A stretch of DNA of 64,000 bases from Hydractinia symbiolongicarpus (GCF_029227915.1 NC_079885.1:25235001-25299000); one strand, 5' to 3'. Shown: positions 23,101-36,189, counted from the stretch's first letter. Made by a program: numbers and translations. The notes: a model not told the origin generated them from the letters alone.

Positions 23101-26100
23101 TTTAATAATACCTCTAAAAGGCGACAACTACTGACGATACTTAACTCATTTTCATTGTTTTGGAAATATTCCGTCATCGATTGTATAAGAGATCTCATGT
23201 CATAAAATGCAAGTTTTAAATCTCTTATAATGATGGTTGCATTTTGAATATCAACAGAAACTTTGCTTAATACTTCCGTCGCCTCATCCATATGCATAAA
23301 AAGCTTTGACTGACGTTTACTCACTATTTCTCGCTCTTTTGGATAGCCACTCGCTAGTAAATTTTCAAGGTTACCAAATGCTCTTCTGATAAATGGCTTT
23401 GTGCGAAGAAGTAGTCGAATTTGGTTTAGATTTTTTATTCCTTTAAGGACACCTCCATGTGCATTTAATGGGACCTTAAAACGAGTGTTGGTTTTGGGTG
23501 TGAATCGAATAGCTGATGTGCTATATACAAAGTGTGTTTCTCTAATTTCCACATCAGAAGCTATTTCGCCAGCTAAAAAAACGCATAATAAAGAAACACT
23601 ATATTATATTATGAATATATCAAATGTTTAATATAAACGATCAATTTAATATTTCAGCATAAACTAAGGTTTTGTAGTTAAAAACGTTTTTTTGCTAAGA
23701 AAAGGATTCTGCAACAGAAATATTTCTGCACCGATGATACAAATAAGATCATCTTACCCGTAAATGACAAATTTGCTTTGCTCCATATATTGTCACATTT
23801 GATGATCAAATTATTACTAAGAAACTTTGCATTTACTTCCAAACTGGTGTTACCAACAAACTCTACCTTAGAGCGTGATGAAAAGCCTTTAACCATAATC
23901 TAAGAAATACAAAAATTGTTTAGTAAAGCCCAAAATGTTTAACTCAAAGCTCCCAAACTCAAACTTACCTTAGTTGCATCCCCACTGTTATATTCTCCAT
24001 TCAATGATAGACTTCCAGAGAATGATTTAAAATGATATTCTGTGTTTCCAATAACCTTAACCTGATGTCTTTCACAGGAACCTATATCAGTTGAGCAGTT
24101 GGTTAGGTTGAAAACAAATGAGGATATAGAGACTTTTTTTAGACCAATTCCAACAAAGTCTTTTGTGTAATCAATTTCTTCTTTAAATGTGATGTAAGAT
24201 GCGTTGCTATTAAGGTCAAGCATAAAACAAGGTTTATTTCCATTATTGATGGTGTGCGTTGAGGCCATTATATTCAAATCAAATAATGTCGTAGGCGAAT
24301 AGGAATAATATACGTGATTGTCAGTTGGTAATAAATCACTTGATACACACAATACGTTTTTGTTGGTTCCTTTGGTAATTTCTGCAAAAAAGTTAGTTTT
24401 TTTGTATGCCATGGCGTCTTTGTGAAGGGATGTACCAAACCAAAAAGGCAAAGATGTAGAAAATTGATGGGAAAAAATGATTGGAAAGTGTTTATGCTTT
24501 ATCATGTAATCAATAGATTTTTTACTATAATCAAAGGAATCGCAATTGTTTGCACATTTTCCAAGCTCACGTGAATTGAAATATGCTGTTGTGATATTCG
24601 AGGTGCTAAACAATCCTTTTGCCTTATATCTTCGCAAAAAATCTTTGATTCCGACCATTGAGAAGGGTAATTTTAAATTCCCCCTAATCAATGAAACAAA
24701 ACCATCCGTGCTGTCTGACTGCCAACTGCACGTCGATGACATCTCGATTGAACTAACCATAAAATTCTTGAAACAATCTCGTGTATATAAATCAATTGGA
24801 TTATTGACAATTTTTCCTTTTTCTTTTTCAAACACACGTATTGTATTTGCTGGTGGAGTTTCATATTTGGCCGCACTTTCACCTTGGATGATGTATGATA
24901 TCTTAAATATACCAACTCTAGAAGGCGTAACAATAAATTTGGAAGACGTCTCAGGGTATGTGATTTCTACGATATCTGGTGAGAACTTCAGAGCACCATC
25001 ATTGTTGATTAATTTAATAGAGATACTTCTAGATGGGCTTGCAAATACGACAAATTCTTTTGATTTGACGTCTTTACTTAGTAAAGGAGATATGGATATC
25101 CTAACAACACCTACTGAGCATGTTCTTCCAATATATCCAGTACCAATGCAGTTACAAAAATAAGCTGATTTCGATGTTTCCGTACATAAACCACCATGTA
25201 AGCAGGGATTAGGCTGACATGCTGTGGTAGCTATAAAGTACATAATTAAAAATAACTAACTCGTGTGCTTATATAGATACTTGATAATGAATGATAATTG
25301 AAGTATCAAAGACAAGTCACACTTACGAGTACATGTAGAATTTGTGTTACTCCATGTCACGTTATCATTTTTTATCACGCATTTTGTTGCACGAGTTCCT
25401 TGCATTTGGTAACCTTTTGAACATTTTTGTAAACATACAGAGTCAAATACTTCATTACATGGTAGCAACACTGATCCGTATGTAGGTGGCTGTATTTTTG
25501 GACACTGTCTTCCTAAAATAACATTAACAAAAAATATGGCAGTTTTGAAATTTCCTTGACTATATCAGTTGGTACGATTTCTTAATCATTATAGTTTATA
25601 AATAAAAGGTTTTAGTATCGTACTTTTACATTCTGGTTGATCACCAGACCATGTGGACGATGATAGACAAGTTCTAGTTTGGGGTCCATTAAGCCTAAAA
25701 CCAGTGTTGCAAGATATGTTGCATGTTTCATCTGTTACGTATCCAGAACATTTCATTCTTCCAAATGCAGGTGGCGATATTGTTTGGCATGGAAATGCTG
25801 TAAAAAAGAGCATAAACTTTCAAAACTGTGAATTTTCTACATAAAATAATCATGATCTCCATTAACGCTGCTAAAACTACCTAAAATATCAGAACGTAAA
25901 GTGCTTAAACCGATAGATGTTTTCTTCATTGTAACCAAAATAGAGAACACACTATATTTGCACAACCCACTTTTGATTAAATTCTAATTAGTTGTGTTTG
26001 CAGAATGATCTATGCTACAAAACATGCTACAGTACTTCCCAGTATTACCTTTGTGGGAACACATACTATTTATTCAGTCCAACAACATATTGTTAATATA

Positions 26101-29100
26101 TTATTTTTTTCATTACATATAAACATAACTTAGGTGTATACGCAAAAAGCAATAAATAAATCTGTTCCTAATTCGCAGGATCCCTCTATCAACACTCTTA
26201 GCACAAGTCAATCTTAATAAACTTTCTCCACCATAGCTTTTTACAAGCATGACCAACTAGCCATAGCTATAAACCACCTCCAAATTTATAATGAAATTAA
26301 AACTCATACACATAGCGATGTACACAAACGATTTAACGTCAATTGGTTTGCATAAGAAGGGCGTTTAATCCGGTGATTCGTTCAATTTTCCTGATTGACT
26401 ACCGCTTGTCCAATAAGATTTAAACAATAGAGGGACAAAACGTTTTGTTATATTTTCTTTGTATGTATGTTTATTTAACCTATAGTAATTTTATCATAAA
26501 AGTAGCATTACCATGACATGAAGTGTTGTCATCTTTTAATTTGTAACCAGCTCGACATGAACATGTATATGAACCAATGCTATTGTGACAATTTTGCTGA
26601 CACTTGCTACTTTTCTCAGTACATTCATCGACATCTATAAAACAAACAATATAGAACATATTGTTCCTTAAGTTCTCCCACGTTTCCAATGCCGTAAAAC
26701 ATAAAGCATATAGATGTGTAGTTGTTACCGTCACATCTATGTTTATCTGCGTGCAACCGAAATCCCGTGACACAGCTACAGAGATAAGAACCATCTGTGT
26801 TTGTGCAGTTGTGTTGACACACACCTCCATTTGAACATTCGTTGACATCTAAAGACAATGTATATGTAAACAGTTGCAAATCAATATTTATACCTTTATT
26901 ATAAGCAATAGAAAGAAAAACAGTGGTTTTGCGAATATTAGATATATTTTGACAATTCCATATCCGCACAACAACATACCTATGCATGTTTTTTTATCTG
27001 GCAACAATTTGTACCCGGCTTTGCACGAACATTGATAGCTTCCTGGAATATTCATGCATTTTCCATGCTTGTTATCGCATGGCTTTTGCTCCAAACATTC
27101 GTTTATATCAATACATGTTTTCTTATCGCTTGATAAGCGATAACCTCGCTTGCAAGAACATTGGTATGACCCAGGTTGGTTTGCACAAATTTGACTACAT
27201 CCTCCATTGAGCGTTGCGCATTCATTTATATCTAAAAAGAATAAGCTTTGAGTAAATAATAATTTCGTAGTAATTTTCCAACGAGTTTTAGTTAGTGCAA
27301 TCAAATCTACATATTCATTTGTATATCTCCTTAATTTTCTAAAATATTGTGTAAAAGTAGTTGTTCTTACCTTTGCAAGATCGTTTGTTTTCCGTCAAAA
27401 GATATCCCGGGTTACAAGCACAATTATAGGTTCCAGGTCTATTTATACATTTCTGTTGGCAGTTATTTGTACTTGTAGCGGCACATTCATTGATATCTGA
27501 AAATATGTTACTATTAAAATCTCCTCTTTTTTAAAAAAAATATTTTTCGGTAGTTTTTAAGGAACTCTTTTTTTCTAAAGATGCCTAATATGTAAGAGTG
27601 AACATTGATAATAAAGGGGGAAACATGTTTCTGGTTGTAAAAAGTATACTTGGACAATTAATCACCGTATTATATTTAAACCTTGATTGATTCGAAATCA
27701 GTTAAAATAGTAAATACTTTCTACAAAGTATTTCTTCGCAACAAAACTTTCCTGAAAATGTTAGGTTGTCTCTATACTTTTGCTTAGAAATTCAAAGTGT
27801 GTAAAACTTCTCTTACCGACACACAGTCGTGCTGAAGACGTTAATTGGAAACCAGAATTACAAGAACACGAAAAGCTTCCATCAGAATCAGCACAGGACG
27901 CTACGCAGCCAGGAGTATTCAACGCACATTTGCATGGAGATGTGTTGCATTCATCAACATCTGAGTAGCGATAATAAAGAAAACCAAGCAAAAATCAATA
28001 AAACTTGAAATGAACATTACTTTCTGAAGAAAAGAGTTTAAGCACATAAAAAAAACTAACTTTTACAACTCTTCGACTTGGGATCAGTTGGTACTGTTTT
28101 TACATAACCAGGTCTGCACGAACAGGAATATGTTCCAGGAAGGTTGGTACATATTTGATCACAAGGCTTTGAAGTACATTCATTGACATCTACGCAAATT
28201 ATTAAAGATAAGTATAATATATTATTGACGGGGTAGTGGGGGAGGGAAATGTCAGAATGATTATCTTTTGTTAGCTAGGTAAACCCAATGCTTGTCAAAA
28301 GGCTAATACAGTCCTGCCACAGGACAACCCAACCATACAAAAAGATTTGTGAACAATGAAACTGATTTTGCATTTCTGTTACTTATATAACTATTAAGTA
28401 TTCCGTAGCTAAAAAGATATACCCTTAGACTGTATTGAGATGAAAGACAGTTGTTGAAAGATATTTAAATTTAAACATAAAAAGATAAACATGTTGGTTC
28501 AAAAAAACATTTCAATAACTTTCAAAGTAAGCATCTGTACCTGTTTGGCATAAATTTCCAACAAATCCTGCTTTGCAGGAACAAACATTTGGATTTGTAC
28601 ATCTACCATTTTGGCATCCAGGATTGCAGATAGCTACGACAATAGCAAAGCTTAATTACATACGTAAAAGGATAGGATATGCATTTCATAGGATATGCAA
28701 TTCTAGAAAAACTTTAAAGAAGGAAAGACAACAATGATCTTACGTAGTGGGCATTGATCCCCAGACCTGGCCCAACCTGAACAACAGAAATATTGAAGCC
28801 TTTGTTTTTGCACCAATACGCTGTTGGTGTAATGTACAATTTTGCTTCTATAACATAAAGACAATTCCTTCTGTTCATTTTCATTTCGCTGTTCGATGCA
28901 AGAAATATTTCCTGCGCTATTCTCAGGAACGCAAAAATTAGTCCGATTAATTGTGTGTTTTTCAAAAATTATTCTTAAATGTGATTAGTCATTTTATCTA
29001 TAAATGAATACTTAGACGGTTTTACGAAAACATACTTTAGGAGCTAATATATTTTATACAGTTCTTTTTACAGTCTTTTCGGTAAAAACAATATGGCAAA

Positions 29101-30090
29101 TTCAACATTTAGGTTTTTTTTTAATTAAAAACTGGTGCTTAACCCGTGTTGTCGTGCATGCATTTCCCGCGTCAATATTCAGTGCATCCTTGTTTGCCTT
29201 GTTAGCATAAAGTATTGAAAGAACTCTGCAAAGGGTTCGAAATACAAATGCATCAAGCTCAATTTAAACAGAAGGACGATTGCTAGTATTATATAGACTA
29301 GTCGTTAGCCATTGGGAAATTCACGGAAATTTCCCCGTTGTAGCAAAGTCGATAAAAAATATGGCAGCTGTTCTTTATAATTTGAAGATTTCATGTCTGG
29401 TTTAGCATGACTTAGTTTCGTCCGACAAACAGAATACGGGTTTTACTATAGAGATTCGGCACAGTAAATAATTAGAGAATGATAAAAAATAATAGTAGCA
29501 TGAAAGTTTTTATTTGTTGACACATAACACCATGTCTGTCCTATGTATGTATGCACATGTCTAACAGTAAAGTCTACTTTGTTCGTGACAAATATAAACA
29601 CAATTTACACAGAAAATGTGAAGCAAACACTACGGCTTTTTTTCTGAGTACATACATAAAATGCGTGAAGACAATAGTACGCACTATTATCAAGGCCTAC
29701 ACAATTTAAAAATTGAGTATGAACAGAATTTTTTGATGAACAAAAGAGTAGAAAATTTCTTATTGACAATGGTAATAAATGTATAAATCCAACCTGCTCC
29801 GTGTGCATCGACTCGTGCAAGCTCGCAAAAATCTTTTGCAACATGTACGATAGTTTTCGTATCCAACTCGTGTGAATGGTCTCGATTCGTAAGTATTATA
29901 CGATACAGTTCTTTGGCAAACATGCAACCTAAAAATTATTTATGTGTAACTTTCTTCATTAAAAATACAATAACCATAATTATAAAAGACATTGCATGTT
30001 TTTTAAAATGAATTACCCTCCAGGCTTTAACTGTCCTTTGGATTTGCCTAACAATACTTCAAGTACAACGGCAAACAACAAAAGATGCAT
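17076..30090 (-). CDS. Giant mosaic type I membrane protein (EMI, EGF, sushi, Ig), 2475 residues
   Basis: Nineteen exons were assembled: 30090-30017, 29928-29794, 28916-28744, 28633-28541, 28189-28061, 27960-27817, 27496-27371, 27231-26980, 26848-26729, 26634-26512, 25797-25624, 25512-25327, 25230-23969, 23899-23758, 23572-22001, 21635-19287, 18963-18802, 18700-18604 and 17190-17076. The sum is 7428 nt, exactly 2475 codons plus TGA, with compatible phases at every junction. Order: signal peptide, EMI-like module, eight EGFs, two sushi, one EGF, unrecognised ectodomain, coiled coil (about 1386-1446), glycine zipper (about 1548-1578), RRRR site (1820-1823), Ig domains (about 2023-2109 and 2110-2204), Cys module (about 2352-2405), membrane helix (about 2416-2438), tail. 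The front end recalls EGFL7/MEGF proteins. It is probably a cell-surface adhesion or recognition receptor (inference). The least certain splice site is the acceptor of exon 3. Confidence 0.85.
18604..18963 (-). other. Juxtamembrane Cys module and transmembrane helix (exons 17-18)
   Basis: Exon 17 (18963-18802) encodes [31 protein letters not shown] and a final DC, resembling the ephrin-receptor-like/GCC2 type of cysteine repeat found next to membranes. Exon 18 (18700-18604) encodes the helix [20 protein letters not shown] followed by IYFW. Confidence 0.85.
19287..21635 (-). other. End of glycine zipper, furin-type site and two Ig domains (exon 16)
   Basis: The exon opens with IIGAIAGLF, completing the glycine zipper begun in exon 15. 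A basic RRRR-S motif (codons 20883-20872) fits furin. Ig domain 1 (20274-20014) shows VTLSC, YNWKLHG and DSGVYTC. Ig domain 2 (20013-19729) shows FFICNV, IYWFYHG and RSGYYYC. Helical segments rich in N-glycosylation sequons flank them. Confidence 0.85.
22001..23572 (-). other. Helical region, coiled coil and first part of the glycine zipper (exon 15)
   Basis: The exon encodes 524 residues (1045-1568). After a mixed region, a charged coiled coil (about 1386-1446, core [18 protein letters not shown]) leads into a cysteine cluster ([21 protein letters not shown]). The exon ends in a glycine-rich hydrophobic stretch ([19 protein letters not shown]) that continues into exon 16. Confidence 0.75.
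23758..25230 (-). other. EGF followed by a large unrecognised ectodomain (exons 13-14)
   Basis: Exon 13 (1262 nt) begins with an EGF ([12 protein letters not shown]...[13 protein letters not shown]). About 430 further residues (about 612-1044, including exon 14) match no family I recognise. The first part ([20 protein letters not shown]) looks like a beta-sandwich. The rest has regularly spaced cysteines, aromatic patches and several N-x-S/T sites, consistent with a secreted fold. Confidence 0.75.
25327..25797 (-). other. Two sushi/CCP domains (exons 11-12)
   Basis: Exon 11 (25797-25624) encodes [42 protein letters not shown]. Exon 12 (25512-25327) encodes [39 protein letters not shown] and STC. 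Both show four cysteines with the penultimate Trp typical of the family and are phase 1-1. Sushi domains usually mediate protein binding. Confidence 0.88.
26512..28633 (-). other. EGF array: one EGF and seven calcium-binding-type EGFs (exons 4-10)
   Basis: Exon 4 (28633-28541) is a short six-Cys EGF ([10 protein letters not shown]...[12 protein letters not shown]). Exons 5-10 each start with a D-[IV]-[DN]-E-C calcium-binding motif (NVDEC at the exon 5/6 junction) and carry the G-[ST]-[YF]-x-C-x-C core. Exon 8 (27231-26980) encodes two repeats, the second [18 protein letters not shown]. All are phase 1-1 modules, the classical shuffling phase. Confidence 0.9.
28744..30090 (-). other. Signal peptide and EMI-like module (exons 1-3)
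   Basis: Exon 1 (30090-30017) starts [20 protein letters not shown], a compact signal peptide, with donor GG|GTAATT. Exon 2 (29928-29794) contains [17 protein letters not shown] and [16 protein letters not shown]. Exon 3 (28916-28744) has [10 protein letters not shown] and ends [18 protein letters not shown]. The CC-x-GW followed by [10 protein letters not shown] is the EMI-to-EGF transition seen in EGFL7 and MEGF proteins. Exon 2 read in another frame looks superficially saposin-like, but only the chosen frame fits the phases. Confidence 0.7.
29298..29340 (-). mobile_element. Helitron-like 3' terminus (degenerate), intron of the large gene
   Basis: On the minus strand this reads through a degenerate hairpin of complementary GGAAATTT/AAATTTCC type and ends ...GGCTAACGACTAG before T. 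The CGACTAG|T end is shared with 46541 and 58209. It lies in the intron between exons 2 and 3. Confidence 0.4.
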
Positions 30091-33000
30091 TACTGCAGCG
30101 ATTCCACAATGTTCGACGATTCAAAACTTCTAGGACAGAAGTAATGTAAAACTTATTCAATGTTCTAAATGAGAAACAGTTATTAACCTTACTAGTGAAC
30201 CATAACTTCCTCGTTAGCTGAAACAATTTTACAAAATTTTCTTTTATTAACCTCAAAAACGCAATAAAAGCGGAACCATAGCAACCAATACTCAAAGAAT
30301 TCAGTTTTTTCTTAAAATTATTACAAACCAATGCAACAGGCTATTTCTAGAAAGAATGAAGAATTTTATTTTTTACTGAAGCAATGTATCAGCGTTAGCA
30401 CAGAACATGGGCGCGGTGTTCCAGATTACTTTTACGCGATTTACGTAATAAATAATTTTCATAGGCAAGTTCTTTGTTCTTTATTTAAACAATTAAATAC
30501 TTCCACAGGTTTTTGAAATTCTTGACCTTGACTTTGCTATTATCATCTAATGGTTTTAATAATAACAATAATCAGCGCAATCTTTATTTAGATACTTTAC
30601 GATTAAAAAACATAGTATATCAACAAACCCACGTTGATTTGAACGATTCTTCTTTATTAAAAATTTTTTAGAGAAAATTCTTTGTGCGGTATAATGTTTC
30701 CGCATACATACCATTAAAATATATTTATCATACGTAAGACACTTCTGTAATAACAAGTGATGTAAAGCGTATGTTTCTGAAACGTCATATGATGTCCTCA
30801 TGATTAACGTATTTACATTAACAACAGAGTGTTTTATTCACAAATAGAAATTTGATTACATAAACAGTGTCAATATCGGATTATTTATACGTAAATGTTT
30901 CTAAAGTTGTCGTGAGATTTTTAATGGATGTCAATTTAAGCATAGGGTGCATGAGCGTGCGGTATAGGGTTAGAGACAACAGGATGTTGTTTTACACATA
31001 AGAAAACTGAGATTGTTAAAGACAACTAGAGCAATTAGTGAAAGATTATTCGTGCAAGGGGAGGGTGGCTGTATCCATAACTTTATATGTATCACTTTAT
31101 AGTTGCACTTATAATTTTTGTTAGATTTCCAAACCTATATTCAAATTTAATTGCCCTGTAAAAATATTGAAATATATGCAGCGCTGCCATACCAACCATT
31201 TCTTCAAGTTGGGTGAATATGAGCAAAATTAAGAGGTAAATTAAGGTCCATATTATACGTTTCGCCTAATAAAGATAAAAGGTTAGGAAGTTTAAAGAGG
31301 AACAAGTGAGAAGATGATCCTAGGTGGTGGTAATATAAGGTTTGAATAAAAAGAAAATATTTAAAATGTTTTTTGGCATATCACCTATCTCTCTGTATAG
31401 ATCGGTAGGGTTAAAATTTCCCGGTAATTTGCATCAATACTACTAATTTCGCACTGATATTATTGGCACGTATGGAAAGAACATTGGCTTCATTTCAACC
31501 TTGAAAAATATGTTAGGGTAAATGTGACAGGATGGACAAATTCTTAAAGTCTCTTCTTTGCTGGTCCGCCTTTCTGGCAAAGTCAATTGCTGAAGGTTTT
31601 GATATGGGTTTTTCAGATGTACTATTTTCATATTCGTTTGTTGATTTTTTTTTAACATGTTTCGACGATAATATCACAATCTTTTTCTCTATCAATAAAA
31701 AAAACAAAAAAAGTTACCTGATAAATTTTATTTGTTTCCTTCTTGTGCTTCTACCAATATGCTCGAATAAACATATATTCCCTCGCCTCAAATTCTAGCC
31801 TTTCTAAATTATACTCTCCTTCTCGTTGCCTACAGGTTATAAAATGACTAAAAGGGATGCTTGAACGAACCATTTATTGCCAATAAAGAATCAGATATAA
31901 TAACTTTGATCATCAAATGACTTTGTGAAAGAGGGTGATTTTTGTTAATTGTCAATGTCATTCTAATTATAATATTCATAATGAATGACGATTGACATCA
32001 GATTTCGTGTCAGCAGTTTGATATAACAGATTATCAAAAACAAAATAAGATCTTTAGTTTCGTATTTTTAATTTCAAAGCAATGGTTTTCAAAAAATGAT
32101 GTCAACGGGAAGATTCTGGGAATTTCTGATAGCTAATTAAAAAAATAGATACTTGATTAGTCAACCACGATAAAGCAAAACTTGCGTAACCTAACAGACT
32201 CTTACTGAGAGGAACAGAGTTATTTAAAATTTATATAAAAATGAGCTTTGAACATTTAGAAAACATTAAAAGAATATAAAAAACCATGCGTAATTCCTTG
32301 TTGACAAAAAAAAATGGCTAAGAAAGGTCGATTTAAAACTTTTCGAGTAACAAATGCGCAAAATTTAGTCTTTTTTTATTGACTAACTGTGGTAGTTTTT
32401 CTAGAGTTTATAAATGTCAATGTACACAAGGCAATTTATTGTAAATTCATTTCACATTTGTCTTTTTGAGGCTTTCATAATATATAATGTATACTTTTCA
32501 GCAAAAGCAGTCAAAAAAAAACAGGCGGTGGGTAACAGAAGTTTGTTATTAATTTTCCGTTGGTATAAAACTGAGCAATTTGGTCACTTTTTACCAATAA
32601 TATACATATATGATTGGTCAATTACTACCAAAATCGCTTGTCCAATTTAACGACAATGGTAAATGGATTGACATATATTGATGCGATAGTAGGAGTGCTA
32701 CTTTATGCTGGTTGTTGGTGCAACCAGTTCCGCCATTTTTGTTAAACTGAAAGTCAGTTTTAAGACACCTAGAAAAAAGTTACAGAAGTTAATCAATCTT
32801 AGTCTATATTTCTTGTTTTTGAATTTTTTGTTAATTCGCTACCAGTCTCGTTTATATTCCAAGCTTTACATAATTGCACAAATAGTGACAGTGCTTAAAT
32901 TTTTAAATTACTGACAATTTAAAAAATACCTGTGACTTTCATGACGATGTGTAATTTTGGAATAGCACACCACCAGGAACCAAAATGACATCAATTGTCA

Positions 33001-33124
33001 AAAGCTGAGTCAGCCCAGCCGCTTCGGTAGCAATGACGTCATTAAAAAAACCCTTTGTTCCACTTTCGTCAAAAATACACGATACTATGTGTTTTTTAGC
33101 CAGTGCTTCAAGGTTTACACAATA

Positions 33125-34770
33125 GAGTCAGCGGGTAAATAAATTTCTTAAAAAATTTTTTGTATATTAATTCGTGCTAGATGAATTCCCGTGGAAGAAT
33201 CCACTGAATCTCTCATTAAACCGATTTAAAGGATACCAAACAAAACATACAACACAGTAATTTGAATTTTCAAAACTCACATTTCAACTACGACCCCGGG
33301 CTCTTTGTCTCATTTATAACGGGAGGGCAAAAAGAGAAAAAAGCTCTGGGATCGAAGTTGCTCCCAATCTGCATTATTCTATGTTTATAACCGCTGAAAA
33401 AAAAACATTCAAAAATATAAGCATGTGCAACAACAATAAAAGAATTGTAAAAAAATATAAAATAAAAATGGAAAATGTCCAAAAAAATCTAAGGCGTCTA
33501 ACAACCGTTACCTAAAAAACGAAATACGCTAAAACTATGTACTTGTTTTGCAATTCCAGAAGTACAACAGGGAAAAAAAAAATACCAAACATTAAAAAAC
33601 ATTCCAACATTTTTCGTTAGGTCATACAAAATCAGCTATTCAGTCTATTGCATAGGGCAAACCTTCCAAAGTTAGACTCAAAACATAAGAAATTAATAGT
33701 TGAGACACACATAAAAAAGAAATACAACAAACTTGAATCATTTGGTATATTTTATATCTACTGAAATATTTCAATCCGAAATATTAAAAGAACAGTTTGC
33801 TTTAACAGACCCAAACTTATGATCAAGAAAATCACGCATAAAATCAAAGAAGATAACAATGCAGTGTTTTCGAATTTAAGAATCGAATATATTTCAAAAC
33901 GATCGTAACGTAACAGATGTGAACATTGATATAACTTTGTTTACATTTAGGTTTATTATAACGACATCAACGCTTTAACAATTTAAGTTTAGGTCTTAGG
34001 TTTGTTACACAATGGGTAGTGTTAAAAACAGTAACAACGGAAAAATTACTTTTTACAGTTTTAGTTTCAGCCTCGATGTTCTTAACTTTTCTGACAAATG
34101 CTATCCTCATTATTCTCAATATGTTCTTAGTATGACTATGGCCTGAAAATACCTTTTAATGCATTAATAAAATAAAGTATGCTGTAAGTTACTATAGCCA
34201 GCTAATGGCAATTTTTACTACATGTAACAGTCCTTTGGATGGACACAAAAAAGTTCAGTTCGTTTGATATACAATAAAAAAAGTAAACTTTTAATTTTGT
34301 GCGTCATGCAAATGTTCATGTAAAACCATTCAGCCATTATTCAGAGTATAATCTTTACAAAATAAGTGCTTCAAGAAAATATTTTTCTCATGATGAGTAA
34401 ACTTTTTTTGAAATAACTTTTTCAGGATTACTTTAAAAAAAGACAACCTTCTTCACTTCGATTTTTTTTGTCAGTTGATAAATAACTTGTTTCCATGAGA
34501 TACTGCGCGCATATGGCAAACCGGGGGTAAAATTAAATTATTTTAACCGCAACAGCCGAAAACGACGCTGTATCATAAATGACAAATGGCCCCCTGTTTC
34601 TTATTTGACGGCTTATTTATTTTTTTAGTAAATTTTAGCGAACGGCCACGTCATAAAAAACTGACCCGTGATTTCCGTGTCGTGGATTCACAGTTTTACT
34701 CAAACAATTGAGTCAGCGGGTAAATAAATGTCTTAAAAATTTTTTTTGTATATTAACTCGTATATGGATG
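33125..34770. repeat. Dispersed repeat with two direct copies of a motif and inverted partners elsewhere
   Basis: Text at 33125-33185 (GAGTCAGCGGGTAAATAAAT...) recurs at 34708-34770. The part about 33420-33960 recurs inverted at about 62600-63170, for example GGCGTCTAACAACCGTTACC against 63091-63110. The part 34381-34480 recurs inverted at about 56940-57030. Confidence 0.65.
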
Positions 34771-36189
34771 GGTCATAGCTGACGTCAACAAAATTCAAAT
34801 GATTGTTCTTTGCCATTGTTGTTCTGCCTAAATATTTTTCCAAAAAATTAGCTTACTTTTTTGCTGTTTAGTCAGAATTCGTAATTTTCTGTAAAAAAAT
34901 CTTATCGCCTCCTTTTAAAAAGACTACGTTCCGAAACTCGAAAAGTATAATACAAAATTATGTTAATTACTATTACTATGTTAATTATTTTAAATATGTC
35001 TAAGTCGGAGTCTTTTTCTTTACCAGTTATTTCACTTTGGAATTTCTCAAAATGAGCCTAAGAAAGGGAAACCATAGGTAAATAGTTGTCTCGGTTAAAA
35101 CAATACACGCTTTCCGAATTCATTGTTTTTAATAAGCCGCAAATTGTTTTAAAACATTGAAATCAACACCGGAATTCTGTAACTCTGAACTTTTTAAAAG
35201 CATACTTCAAATATAAAGAATTATTTAACTATTATTTAACCACAACAGGACTTTCCTGACGGTCAAATGATTTAGAAATTTAGAATCGTATTAATTTAGG
35301 CCCACTGAACTTTTAATTACAACCTTCGAATAGGTGAGTAATGTCTAATGTACAACAAATTTAGGATAGACGATGGCGGGGGGGGGGGATAGAGCGGGGG
35401 GGAGTGGGCAGGAAAACCATTCTCCATTCTACTCCAAAATAAATATTTTAAGGTTGTGGCCAAAACATCAGATATGTTAACGAGGTAAAAAATATCATAT
35501 CAAAATACTATTGATAATTTTTTTTTTCTAAAGTTGAGGATTGAACCTCTTTATATAAGTTTCTCTTTGTCACTTTCTTTATCAGTTTCGCATTTTAATT
35601 AATGCTTATCTTTAATTTCAAACAAAAAGCCGCAAAGAAAAAAAACAAATCATGTTTAGCTATTTCGTTTTGGGTAAAGTATCAGCTTTTTTATAAATTC
35701 TGATTGGCTAACTAATGAGACAAAAAAAATTGTAGAATTATTTATTTGATGACGTTTATTAGTTTGCCACATAATTAAAGGTAATGTTAAAATTTTGAAA
35801 AGGGTACGTACTAACTATAACACTATTAATACTCAAAATTTTATTTAAGGCGTTTGCATATCTGTATTCTATGGGTAAATAATTGTTATGCCAAATTGTG
35901 CTCGATCCTATGTCACTACTTCTTGGATTATTATATCGTACCAGTTTTGGCCAGGACGCGGAAAAGAGGCACTTCATTATCTTAGAAATCGTACAGTATT
36001 AACTTTATTGAAGGTAGGAGTGTGAAATGAAAATACTTTAAAATGAAAACTAATGAGGAGGCCTATGGTGGAAATTTTTGAAAATATTAGTTTACCTTGT
36101 CAATCCAATTCAAATGCGATTTGAGTTTCATTGTCTTAATCTTTCAAAGCAAAACATTCGAAAAACCATGTTTTTGGAACCCAAGTTAA

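Noticed and set aside
20872-23572. Viral-type fusion glycoprotein (coiled coil, glycine-rich hydrophobic segment, furin site)
   Set aside because: The elements are in the wrong order for a class I fusion protein, and they sit inside a spliced host gene with EGF, sushi and Ig domains. No other viral features are present.
24546-25163. 205-codon open frame on the plus strand
   Set aside because: It is antisense to the exon with EGF and unknown ectodomain, which has a clear domain and fits the splice phases.
29690-29923. Saposin-like reading of exon 2 of the large gene
   Set aside because: The Cys spacing is weak, and that frame does not match the phase left by the signal-peptide exon; the EMI-like frame does.
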